Made by a program: the position numbers and the translations under genes. The notes below the pieces were generated by a model, which saw nothing but the letters and a program-made list of their open reading frames with translations, was not told the DNA's origin and ran no database searches. 64,000 nucleotides of DNA, from assembly GCF_001542625.1 (NCBI RefSeq), contig NZ_CP016279.1:1922001-1986000 (forward strand), given 5' to 3'. The DNA is from Streptomyces griseochromogenes. Its GTDB lineage: Bacteria; Actinomycetota; Actinomycetes; Streptomycetales; Streptomycetaceae. Position 1 is the first letter of the stretch; every line of letters starts with the position of its first letter. Shown piece after piece: positions 8,676-16,313 of this stretch.

Positions 8676-8814
8676 TCTCGCGCTGATGTGATCTCGCACT
8701 GGGCGGTCCTGCACTGAGCGATCTTGCGCTGGGGCAAGGAGTGATCTTGCGCTACCTGCTCTTGCGGTCTTGCGCTGGGGCAAGGAGTGATCTTGCGCTA
8801 CCTGCTCTTGCGGT
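8672..8814. repeat. minisatellite ending in a perfect 46-bp tandem duplication
   Basis: Positions 8723-8768 and 8769-8814 are identical and directly adjacent 46-bp units. Upstream, 8672-8722 carries shorter degenerate units based on GATCTCGC / GATCTTGCGCT. The array fills the spacer between thiD and the rpmB terminator. No coding potential is evident. Confidence 0.9.
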
Positions 8815-8818
8815 ACGG

Positions 8819-8852
8819 CAAAAAGCCGGCCCACCCTGAGGTGGACCGGCTC
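8819..8852 (-). terminator. rpmB rho-independent terminator
   Basis: Read on the minus strand, AGCCGGTCCACC pairs with GGTGGGCCGGCT (one G-U pair) around a TCAG loop and is followed by a run of six T. It lies about 42 bp after the rpmB stop. Confidence 0.85.
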
Positions 8853-8894
8853 AGTGCAGCGAACCAAGCAGTGGCCGCGCGCTCAGCGATTGCG

Positions 8895-9080
8895 TCAGCG
8901 CGAGACCTTGCCGGCCTTGATGCACGAGGTGCAAGCGTTCACGCGCTTCGGCGTCCCGCCGACCACGGTACGCACACGCTGGATGTTCGGGTTCCAGCGG
9001 CGGGACGTACGGCGGTGCGAAAACGAGATGTTGTTGCCGAAGCCCGGCCCCTTGCCGCAGACGTCGCAGTTGGCAGCCAC
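8895..9080 (-). CDS. rpmB: 50S ribosomal protein L28, zinc-ribbon form
   Basis: 61 residues, starting [21 protein letters not shown]. Cys5-Cys8 and the C-terminal CTSC give the four-cysteine zinc-binding form of L28. [11 protein letters not shown] and the basic stretch [11 protein letters not shown] are the family's rRNA-binding segments. Streptomyces usually carries a second, cysteine-free L28 elsewhere that replaces this one when zinc is scarce. It is divergent from the DAK-domain gene and has its own terminator. Confidence 0.95.
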   Translation of the reverse strand: MAANCDVCGKGPGFGNNISFSHRRTSRRWNPNIQRVRTVVGGTPKRVNACTSCIKAGKVSR

Positions 9081-9115
9081 GGGTCACTCCAAAGACTTCA
9101 GATGCACTTACGGAT

Positions 9116-9135
9116 GATCCCGGCATGCCGGGATC
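9116..9135. repeat. perfect 20-bp palindrome in the rpmB/DAK spacer
   Basis: Two self-complementary arms GATCCCGGCA and TGCCGGGATC without a spacer. A second inverted repeat follows at 9181-9196 (arms CCCGATC and GATCGGG, 2-bp spacer). Both lie in the divergent promoter region and could be operators. Confidence 0.7.
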
Positions 9136-9337
9136 GAGATCGCAGGATCAGAGATCTGAGTGGCGTTGCCAGGGGAATAGCCCGATCTGGATCGGGCAAC
9201 CGGAGCAGCATACAACGACTGCGCCAGCACAACGAAACTACCATGGCAGCTCAGGGGCCCGCTCCCGGCCCTCTTCCGGAGGACACCACTCCGGGGTCTA
9301 CGCTGCGTCCGACGTCCAGCCAGCCAGGGAGGCGCAG

Positions 9338-11080
9338 GTGCCGCAGGTGCCGCAGACATTCTTCGATGCTCTCGCGGTGCGCACCTGGTGCGGTCTGGCG
9401 CTCGGGGCACTGGGGCGGGCGCGCGAGGAGATCGACGCGATCAACGTCTATCCGGTCGCCGACGGGGACACCGGGACCAACCTGTACCTGACCCTGGAGT
9501 CGGCGGCCACCGCCGTGGAGGCCGTGTTCGCCGGGTACGGGACGGGTGTGCGGGAGCCGTCGCTCGCGGATGCCGTACGGGCCATGGCCCACGGCGCGCT
9601 CATCGGGGCCCGGGGCAACTCCGGGACGATCCTCGCCCAGCTGCTGCGGGGCATGGCCCAGGTGCTCGCCGCACGGGAGGCCGGTGGGGCGTCCCACATC
9701 GACGGTGCGGGGCTGCGGCTGGCACTGCGGCACGCGGCCGAGTCCGCCCGCCAGGCCGTGGCCCACCCGGTCGAGGGCACCGTGCTGACGGTCGCCTCGG
9801 CGGCCGCGGACGCCGCCGAGGCGGCCGAGGGGGACTGCGGGACGGTCGCGCGGGCCGCCTACGAGGGCGCCAGTGCGGCCCTGGCGGCGACTCCGGGCCA
9901 GCTGGCCGTGCTGGCGCGGGCCGGGGTGGTCGACGCGGGCGGCAGGGGGCTCGTGGCGGTGCTGGGGGCGCTGGTGGAGGCGTTCACGGGGGAGGCGGTG
10001 AGAGAAACCGCCGAGGCGGGACGGGAAGCCGCCGCCAGGCAGTCGGGAGCTCTTCCCCAAGTCGTTCCGGATTCGGCCTCGGACGCCGGTGCCGGTCCGC
10101 ACGCGCGCGTGGCGGCCGCTTCCGGGGGCGCGCCCTGTGCGGAGGGTGCCGAGGCCGGCGGACCCGCCTATGAGGTGATCTATCTCCTGGAGGCGGGCGA
10201 CGAGGCCGTGGCCCGCCTCCGGAGTCGGCTGGACACCCTCGGGGACTCCCTCGTCGTGGTCGGCGGCGACGGGCTGTGGAACGTCCATGTGCACGTCGAC
10301 GACGCGGGTGCCGCCGTGGAAGCGGGCATCGAGGCCGGGCGACCGTACCGGATCCGGATCACCCACTTCGGGCTCGGTGACGTGCACACCGGCGGCGAGC
10401 GGCCGCCGCGCGAGCGCGCGCAGCGAGCCGTCGTCGCCGTCGTGCCCGGGGAGGGCCTGGCGGGGCTGTACAGCGAGGCGGGCGCGACCGCGGTCCTCGC
10501 GCGCCCCGGGGAGCCGCCCGCCAGCGGGGAGCTGGTGCAGGCCGTACGGCGCGCTCACGCGCGCGAGGTCGTGCTGCTGCCCAACGACGCCGAACTGCGC
10601 CACACGGCCGCGGCGGCCGCCGAGCAGGCCCGCGCCGAGGGCATCCGCGTGGCCCTGATCCCGACCCGCTCGGCGGTCCAGGGCATCGCCGCGCTGGCCG
10701 TGCACGAGCCCGAGCGCCGCTTCGACGAGGACGTCGTCCAGATGACCTCGGCGGCGGGCGCCACCCGCTACGCCGAGGTGCTCGTCGCCGAACGCCAGTC
10801 CTGGACGACGGCCGGCATCTGCCAGGCCGGGGACGTCCTCGGCCTGATCGACGGCGACGTGGCGGTGATCGGGGCGGACGTCACCGCCACCGCCGAGACC
10901 GTCCTGGACCGCATGCTCCAGGCCGGCGGCGAGCTGGTCACGCTGGTCGTCGGCGACGAGGCGCCGCCGAGCGTCGCGGACCGCCTGGAGGCACGGGTAC
11001 GCGAGTCCTACCTCGCCGTGGACACCGTGGTGTACCGCGGCGGCCACCAGGGAGCGCTGCTCCTCATCGGCGTGGAGTGA
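9338..11080 (+). CDS. DAK2/DegV-type protein, FakA (YloV)-like
   Basis: 580 residues. Residues 1-200 are a DhaL-type ATP-binding domain: INVYPVADGDTGTNLYLTL carries the metal-binding aspartates and GARGNSGTILAQLLRG the second loop. A variable Gly/Ala linker follows near residues 220-270. The C-terminal half begins YEVIYLLEAGDEA and includes the FHVHVDD-type segment NVHVHVDDAG typical of FakA/YloV. FakA phosphorylates fatty acids bound to FakB; no FakB is seen here. GTG 9338 was chosen because GGGAGG lies 6 bp before it. The rpmB-yloV-recG neighbourhood is conserved in many bacteria. Confidence 0.85.
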   Translation: MPQVPQTFFDALAVRTWCGLALGALGRAREEIDAINVYPVADGDTGTNLYLTLESAATAVEAVFAGYGTGVREPSLADAVRAMAHGALIGARGNSGTILAQLLRGMAQVLAAREAGGASHIDGAGLRLALRHAAESARQAVAHPVEGTVLTVASAAADAAEAAEGDCGTVARAAYEGASAALAATPGQLAVLARAGVVDAGGRGLVAVLGALVEAFTGEAVRETAEAGREAAARQSGALPQVVPDSASDAGAGPHARVAAASGGAPCAEGAEAGGPAYEVIYLLEAGDEAVARLRSRLDTLGDSLVVVGGDGLWNVHVHVDDAGAAVEAGIEAGRPYRIRITHFGLGDVHTGGERPPRERAQRAVVAVVPGEGLAGLYSEAGATAVLARPGEPPASGELVQAVRRAHAREVVLLPNDAELRHTAAAAAEQARAEGIRVALIPTRSAVQGIAALAVHEPERRFDEDVVQMTSAAGATRYAEVLVAERQSWTTAGICQAGDVLGLIDGDVAVIGADVTATAETVLDRMLQAGGELVTLVVGDEAPPSVADRLEARVRESYLAVDTVVYRGGHQGALLLIGVE

Positions 11081-11128
11081 GCGGTCCCGCGCCGCCCGCT
11101 GTCCCGCCGCGGCCGGCCGAAGCGCCGC

Positions 11129-14100
11129 TCACCGGTCCGTTTCCGTCTGCTGGAGCATCTGGGTCGCCTCCGCCCGTCGTGCCTGGGCCGTCTCGTCCGT
11201 CTCGTCGACGGCCTCGTAGGCGGCGAGTACGCCACGCGCGCGTGCCGCCGCCTCGGCGGGACGGCCGAGGTCGGTCTCCAGCCAACCCGCCGCCAGTTCG
11301 GCGCCGCTGCGGCTGTGCAGCCCGCTCGCGCCGAGCGAGCCGAACAGCGCGGCCGCGCGGTCCATCTGGGTCAGCGCGTCCTCGAACGCGGCCTGGACCG
11401 CCTCGTCCTCGGCTTCTTCGGCCTCCTCGGCGGCCGAGCGGGCCAGAAGGTCCCCGAACTGCCGGTGCGTGTGGCCGAGCTCGGCGGTGAGCTGCTCCCG
11501 GGCCGCCGGGTCCTGGGCGGCCTCCAGCGCGCGCTCGCTCTCCCGCACCGCGTCCGCCATCGTCTCCCGCGCGGACGCCGCCCCGGTCTCCCCGCGCAGC
11601 GCCAGCCACGCGCGGGCGCGCAACGAGCGGACGAGGAAGTGCGGGTTGCCGAGCGAGCGCCACAGCTCGCCCGCGCGCGCATAGGCCCGGTCCGCCTCGT
11701 CGAGGAGCCCGGCGTTGCTCAGGGACTCGGCGGCGAGGTGCGCGAGCGTGGCGTGATCCTGCTGCTCGGGCCAGTGCCGGGCGATCTCGGCGGCCTGGAG
11801 CCTGCGTTCGGCGGCCGCCCGGTGCTCGCCCAGCTCGCTCAGACAGTCCCCCAGCCACCACCGCGCCTGGACGACGACCCCGTCGCCGTGCGTGTCGGCG
11901 GACAGGTCGGGCAGCGCCGACTCCAGCACCTCGGCGGCCTCCGCGCACCGCCCCTGGCGCAGCAGGAAGCCGCCCAGCTGGTGCCGTGCCCAGGCACCCA
12001 GCGTGGCGCTCTCGCCCGCCTCGTCGGCCCAGTGCGCGGCCTCCAGGGCGTGCTCCGCGGCCTCGACGGGCTCCCCCCGGCCGCCGACCACCTCGGCGAG
12101 CTGGAGATGCAGCTGGGCCCGCCCGGCCGGCTCCACGTACGGCGCGCCGTGCTCCAGGGCGGCCCGCAGCGCCCGCTCGGCCTCGCCCAGGTCGCCGAGC
12201 TGGTGGGAGAGCGCAGCGGCCCGCACCTCGTGTTCGACCGCGAACCACGGCAGCCCGGCCGCCACGTACTCGGCGGCGGCCCGCCGGAGCAGCCGCGTCG
12301 CCCGCTCGGCCGCGCCGGACCGCTCGGCCAGTTCGGCCAGCATCGCCCGCGCCTCGGCGGCCCGCGCCGCCAGCCGCACATCGTCCCCGGCCCGCCCGTC
12401 GACGAGCGCCAGCACCTCGCACACGGCCTGCTCGGCGTCCGCGAGGGGGCCTTGGCCGTGCCCACCGGCCGAACCGGTGCCAGAACCCGGCACTTGGGCG
12501 CCCCCGGCAGCGGTCGGGGCATCCGAGCCCGCATGCCCGGTGTCCGTGCTCGTGTCCGTGACGTCCGAGTCCGCAGGCCCGGCGTCCGAGCCGGCATCCT
12601 CGGTGTGCGCGCCCGCCGAGTCGGCCCTCGCTCCCCGAGCGTCCGCCTCCTCCGTGGCCCCGGGCGCCTCCGGCGGCATCTCCTGCACCCTGCGCATCAG
12701 GATCCGCGCCCGGCTCATCACGACCGACGCCGTCTGCCGGACCCCGGTGGCTTCCTCGGCGTACAGCGCGAGTGCCTCGTCGTAGAGCACGGCGACCGTG
12801 GTCAGCGCCGCGTCCACTTCGCCCGTCAGGGCGCGTATGTACGCGCCACGCGCGCGTGCCGCCAGCGCCTCTCCGGGGTCGCCCGCCTCCGCGTACAGCG
12901 CGGCCGCCCGCTCGAACAGGGCGATGCCCTCGGGGCCGCGGGCCATCGCCTCGTGGTCGGCGATCTGCGCGCGGTCGCGCGCGTCCAGTTCGACGCCCTC
13001 GGCGGCCCGCGCGACCGCCGCCCACGCCTCCAGGGCGTGCGGCCGCAGGGTGTCGGCCAGCCGGCGTGCCTCGGCGAGCAGCTCGGGCAGGTCGGGCGCG
13101 GAGGGGACCTCGGGCGCCCGGGGCGCGGCCAGGGGCGCCGGCGCGGAGCGCACCGTCCGCACCCCCAGCGGCAGCCGCTCCACCAGCGGGCGCTGCGCCA
13201 TGCGCGCGCGGACGCGGTCGCCGACGTACGACGTGCCGTTGCGGGTGTCGAACCGCTCGGCCAGCTCCAGGGCCTCCGCGCGCGTGTGAGCGGCCAGTTC
13301 GTGGGCGGCCCAGGACCGCCCGGCCGGGCCCGGCACCTGCCGCTCGCCGAGTCCCAGCCCGGTCAGCCGGTCCATCAGCAGGGCCACGACGGCCAGGAAG
13401 TCCAGCCGGCTGCGCGGATGCCCGGTGTCCGTGAAGTACGCCGGCCGCTCGGCGAGCAGTTCCAGACCGCGTGCCTCGTTCCCGGTCAGCGCGCAGAACT
13501 CCACATGGTCGGCGTAGGCGCCCCGCATGCTCTCCATGGGGCGGACGAGACGGAAACCCCGCAGATGGTGGGCGCGGGCCTCGTCCGGGCGGCCGAGACG
13601 CAGCAGCGGCGCGAGCGAGGAGGCGAGCACCGTGTGCGGCTCGTGGGCGCAGCTGTACTCGCCCTCCAGCACCGGCCGCCACAGCTCCAGCGCCTCCGCG
13701 TCCCGGCCGCACGTGACCTGCCACACGCCCTGCCCGTGCAGCTCGCAGGCGTGGCAGTCGGCCATCCGGTCCCGGTCCGCGGCCAGCCAGGCGGCGTACG
13801 CCCGCTCCGCGCGCCCCAGGTCACCGATGTGCGCGGCCACACTGAACTCCGCGCTGCGCACGGCCCGTTCGGAGTGCCCGGCGAGCCGGTAACGGTGCTC
13901 CATCTCGTCGAGCCACTTCTCGGTCGAGGCGAGCGGGATGTGCGGCTGGTCCAGCATGCCCGCCGACACCCACTTGAAGACCCAGTGCAGGGAGTGCGCC
14001 TCGTACTCGTCGAAGTCCCCGGGCCGCTCGTCCCACATGCGCAGCAGCCGCGCGAACGGGACGAACATCCGGTCCTTCTCGGAGCTGTAGTTGTAGACCT

Positions 14101-14263
14101 TCAGCTGGTGCCCGAGCGCCTCGATCACGGCGAGCGGGATGTTCAGCTTCTCCGCCTCGGCGAGCAGGTGCTCCGCGCGCGCGTTGCGCGCCGGGCCCTC
14201 CGGCTGCTCGGAGTTCTCCGCCATCGCCCGGCGCAGAGCGTCGAAGTCCGTGAACTCACCCAT
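11129..14263 (-). CDS. large TPR-like helical repeat protein paired with Hsp90
   Basis: 1044 residues with no catalytic motif I recognise. It is almost entirely alpha-helical, with repeated 30-40-residue A/E/L/R-rich pairs such as AEHALEAAHWADEAGE, GRCAEAAEVLESALPDL and GLLDEADRAYARAGELW, which read as degenerate tetratricopeptide repeats. An acidic Gly/Ser/Thr/Asp-rich linker around residues 545-620 separates two repeat halves. The ATG at 14263 overlaps the stop of the Hsp90 gene by one base, so the two are translationally coupled. The pairing suggests a scaffold or co-chaperone for the adjacent Hsp90; that is inference. Its function is unknown. Confidence 0.8.
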   Translation of the reverse strand: MGEFTDFDALRRAMAENSEQPEGPARNARAEHLLAEAEKLNIPLAVIEALGHQLKVYNYSSEKDRMFVPFARLLRMWDERPGDFDEYEAHSLHWVFKWVSAGMLDQPHIPLASTEKWLDEMEHRYRLAGHSERAVRSAEFSVAAHIGDLGRAERAYAAWLAADRDRMADCHACELHGQGVWQVTCGRDAEALELWRPVLEGEYSCAHEPHTVLASSLAPLLRLGRPDEARAHHLRGFRLVRPMESMRGAYADHVEFCALTGNEARGLELLAERPAYFTDTGHPRSRLDFLAVVALLMDRLTGLGLGERQVPGPAGRSWAAHELAAHTRAEALELAERFDTRNGTSYVGDRVRARMAQRPLVERLPLGVRTVRSAPAPLAAPRAPEVPSAPDLPELLAEARRLADTLRPHALEAWAAVARAAEGVELDARDRAQIADHEAMARGPEGIALFERAAALYAEAGDPGEALAARARGAYIRALTGEVDAALTTVAVLYDEALALYAEEATGVRQTASVVMSRARILMRRVQEMPPEAPGATEEADARGARADSAGAHTEDAGSDAGPADSDVTDTSTDTGHAGSDAPTAAGGAQVPGSGTGSAGGHGQGPLADAEQAVCEVLALVDGRAGDDVRLAARAAEARAMLAELAERSGAAERATRLLRRAAAEYVAAGLPWFAVEHEVRAAALSHQLGDLGEAERALRAALEHGAPYVEPAGRAQLHLQLAEVVGGRGEPVEAAEHALEAAHWADEAGESATLGAWARHQLGGFLLRQGRCAEAAEVLESALPDLSADTHGDGVVVQARWWLGDCLSELGEHRAAAERRLQAAEIARHWPEQQDHATLAHLAAESLSNAGLLDEADRAYARAGELWRSLGNPHFLVRSLRARAWLALRGETGAASARETMADAVRESERALEAAQDPAAREQLTAELGHTHRQFGDLLARSAAEEAEEAEDEAVQAAFEDALTQMDRAAALFGSLGASGLHSRSGAELAAGWLETDLGRPAEAAARARGVLAAYEAVDETDETAQARRAEATQMLQQTETDR

Positions 14264-16089
14264 CAGCGGCCGTCCTCCCGGTGCGTGGCCCACTCCAGGA
14301 GGCCGATGAACGCCCGGTTCAGCAGCGCGGAGTCGGCCGGCCTGAGCGGCCGCTGCGCCATCAGCAGCGCCTGTCCGTACAGCGACTCGGACGCGGTGCC
14401 GATCAGCTCCGGGTCACCCAGTGAACTGATCCTGCGGATCAGCGGATTGAGATGGTTGAGCACCAGACGCGCGCGCGGGGCGCTGCCGCGCAGCGAACCC
14501 AGGATGCCCGCCCACAGATCGTCTGCCTGCTCCTCGGCCTCCGCCCGCGCCTGCTCGTGCCGGGCGGCCCGGTCGTCCAGGTGCAGCGCGGGCACGGACA
14601 GCGGATGGAAGGCGCGCAGGACGACATCGCAGCCCAGCGGGTCGAGCTTCGCGCGCGCGGCAGCCAGGAAGCCGGACAGCGCCAGCTCCTCGGCCGGGTC
14701 CACCGCGTCCAGGTGGGCGGTCACGGTGTCCGCGTCCAGCTCGGCGACCACCGTCCCCGGCCGCACCGACGGCAGCGCCTCGACCAGCTCGCTGTCGTAC
14801 GTGTAACCGCCGTTGACCACGCCGACGCCCTGGGCGGAGGCGATCGGCGCGACCTGCCGGTACTCCTCGACCGTCCGCGTGAAGTGCACCACCGGGTGCC
14901 GCTGTGCGAACTCCTCCAGGGACAGCTGCCCGTCGGTGGTCTCGAACGGCAGCCACGGCAGCATCGTGCGCAGCATCTCCCGGTCGTGCCGGGCCAGAGA
15001 CTTCACCCCCAGGTGGTGCACGGCGAGGAACGCCGCCAGCCGCTCCGGGTCCCCGGCCGCGAGACCGGTCAGCCAGGACCGAATCCTCTCGCCGAGCGCC
15101 TCCCGCACCGCGCCGAGCGTCTCGTCCTCGTACAGCGACTCGCGCGAGGCCGTGGGCCGCAGGCTGTCGGTGTCCAGGACACAGCGCACGAAGAACGCCC
15201 AGTCGGGCAGCAGCTGTTCGGCCCGCTCGGTCAGCAGCATGCCCTTGAGGTGCACACGGTGCGTGGCCCGCTGCGCGGGGCTGACCGCCGCCGGCAGCAC
15301 GTACGCCACCCCGCGGATCCCGGCCAGCGGCACGTCCAGGTCGATCGAGTCCAGCGGCGTGAAACCGAACAGTTCGTGGCAGTGCCGGGCCAGCGCCACC
15401 CTTTTCGTGGCGGGACTCTGATACGAGCGGTCCCAGGGCGCCGGGAGGTCGGTGACCGCCTCCTCGCCCACCCGGATGTCGTACGGCAGCAGCGAGCCGA
15501 AGTCCCGGGCGAGCGCGAGCACCCGCGGCCCGGCCAGCCACTCGGCCGCACCGGCCCGCGCCGTCAGATACACGGTCGTGCCCGGCTCGGGCCGCGCCGC
15601 GCCGGGCAGCGTGCGCACGGTGTACGAGCCGTCGTCGCTCGCCGTCCATTCGACCGGCGGAGCCTCGGGGGCACGGGCGCTGCGGCTGACCACCCGGATC
15701 CGCTCGGCGACCACGAAACAGGCCAGCAGTCCGATGCCGAACTGGCCGAGAAAGTCGGACCGGGCCTCCTGCAGGCCCTCCGCCCGCTTGGAACTGCGGC
15801 CGATGGTCGCCAGCAGACTGTGCACGTCCGACTCGGTGAGCCCGACGCCGCTGTCCTCCACCCGCAGGCCGCCGTCCGCGGCGTACAGCCGCACCCGCGC
15901 CGGGGCGCCCGGCTCCTCGGCCTGCCGGGCGGTGATGGCGTCCACGGCGTTCTGCAGCAGCTCGCGCAGATAGACCTTGGGGCTGGAGTAGAGGTGATGG
16001 GAGAGCAGGTCCACCAGACCACGCAGGTCGACCTGGAACGTATGAGGTGACTGGGATGCCTGGGATGACTGTGAGGTCTGGGAGTCCAT
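14263..16089 (-). CDS. divergent Hsp90-family (HtpG-like) ATPase
   Basis: 608 residues. The GHKL ATPase domain is clear: YLRELLQNAVDAI with the catalytic Glu and Mg-binding Asn, DSGVGLTESDV, and QFGIGLLACFVVAERI. The middle domain contains VRCVLDTDSLRPTASRESLYED, close to the HtpG segment that holds the catalytic-loop arginine. The C-terminal dimerisation part is short and diverged, and it lacks the MEEVD tail by which eukaryotic Hsp90 binds TPR proteins. ATG 16089 was chosen because the Hsp90 fold begins about 16 residues later; the upstream frame is proline/arginine-rich and reads as non-coding. It is divergent from recG. Confidence 0.88.
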   Translation of the reverse strand: MDSQTSQSSQASQSPHTFQVDLRGLVDLLSHHLYSSPKVYLRELLQNAVDAITARQAEEPGAPARVRLYAADGGLRVEDSGVGLTESDVHSLLATIGRSSKRAEGLQEARSDFLGQFGIGLLACFVVAERIRVVSRSARAPEAPPVEWTASDDGSYTVRTLPGAARPEPGTTVYLTARAGAAEWLAGPRVLALARDFGSLLPYDIRVGEEAVTDLPAPWDRSYQSPATKRVALARHCHELFGFTPLDSIDLDVPLAGIRGVAYVLPAAVSPAQRATHRVHLKGMLLTERAEQLLPDWAFFVRCVLDTDSLRPTASRESLYEDETLGAVREALGERIRSWLTGLAAGDPERLAAFLAVHHLGVKSLARHDREMLRTMLPWLPFETTDGQLSLEEFAQRHPVVHFTRTVEEYRQVAPIASAQGVGVVNGGYTYDSELVEALPSVRPGTVVAELDADTVTAHLDAVDPAEELALSGFLAAARAKLDPLGCDVVLRAFHPLSVPALHLDDRAARHEQARAEAEEQADDLWAGILGSLRGSAPRARLVLNHLNPLIRRISSLGDPELIGTASESLYGQALLMAQRPLRPADSALLNRAFIGLLEWATHREDGR

Positions 16090-16313
16090 CGTCGCAGCGC
16101 CGGTGGGGGGAGCAGGCGTTCGGCGCGGGGTCGGGCGGTCCCGGAGGGGCGGTGACCGCGGGGGATGGCCGGAGCGCGCCATCCTAGAGCCGGAACGGGC
16201 CACCTGACCAGCGCTTTCCGGGACCTGAACGACATCGCTCGACGAATGTGCAGGACAGCGTCCGGCGAATCCGCAGGGCAGCGTCTACGGCTTTGTCAGT
16301 GGTGTGGTGTGCA

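Noticed and set aside
9125..9337. Longer N-terminus for the DAK-domain protein (from 9125 or ATG 9243)
   Set aside because: The added residues have no similarity to the family, overlap palindromic regulatory DNA, and GTG 9338 has a much better ribosome site.
11315..14806. 1163-codon plus-strand open frame opposite the TPR-like gene
   Set aside because: Arg/Pro/Gly/Val-rich shadow composition with no domain; the minus-strand protein has clear helical repeats and is coupled to Hsp90.
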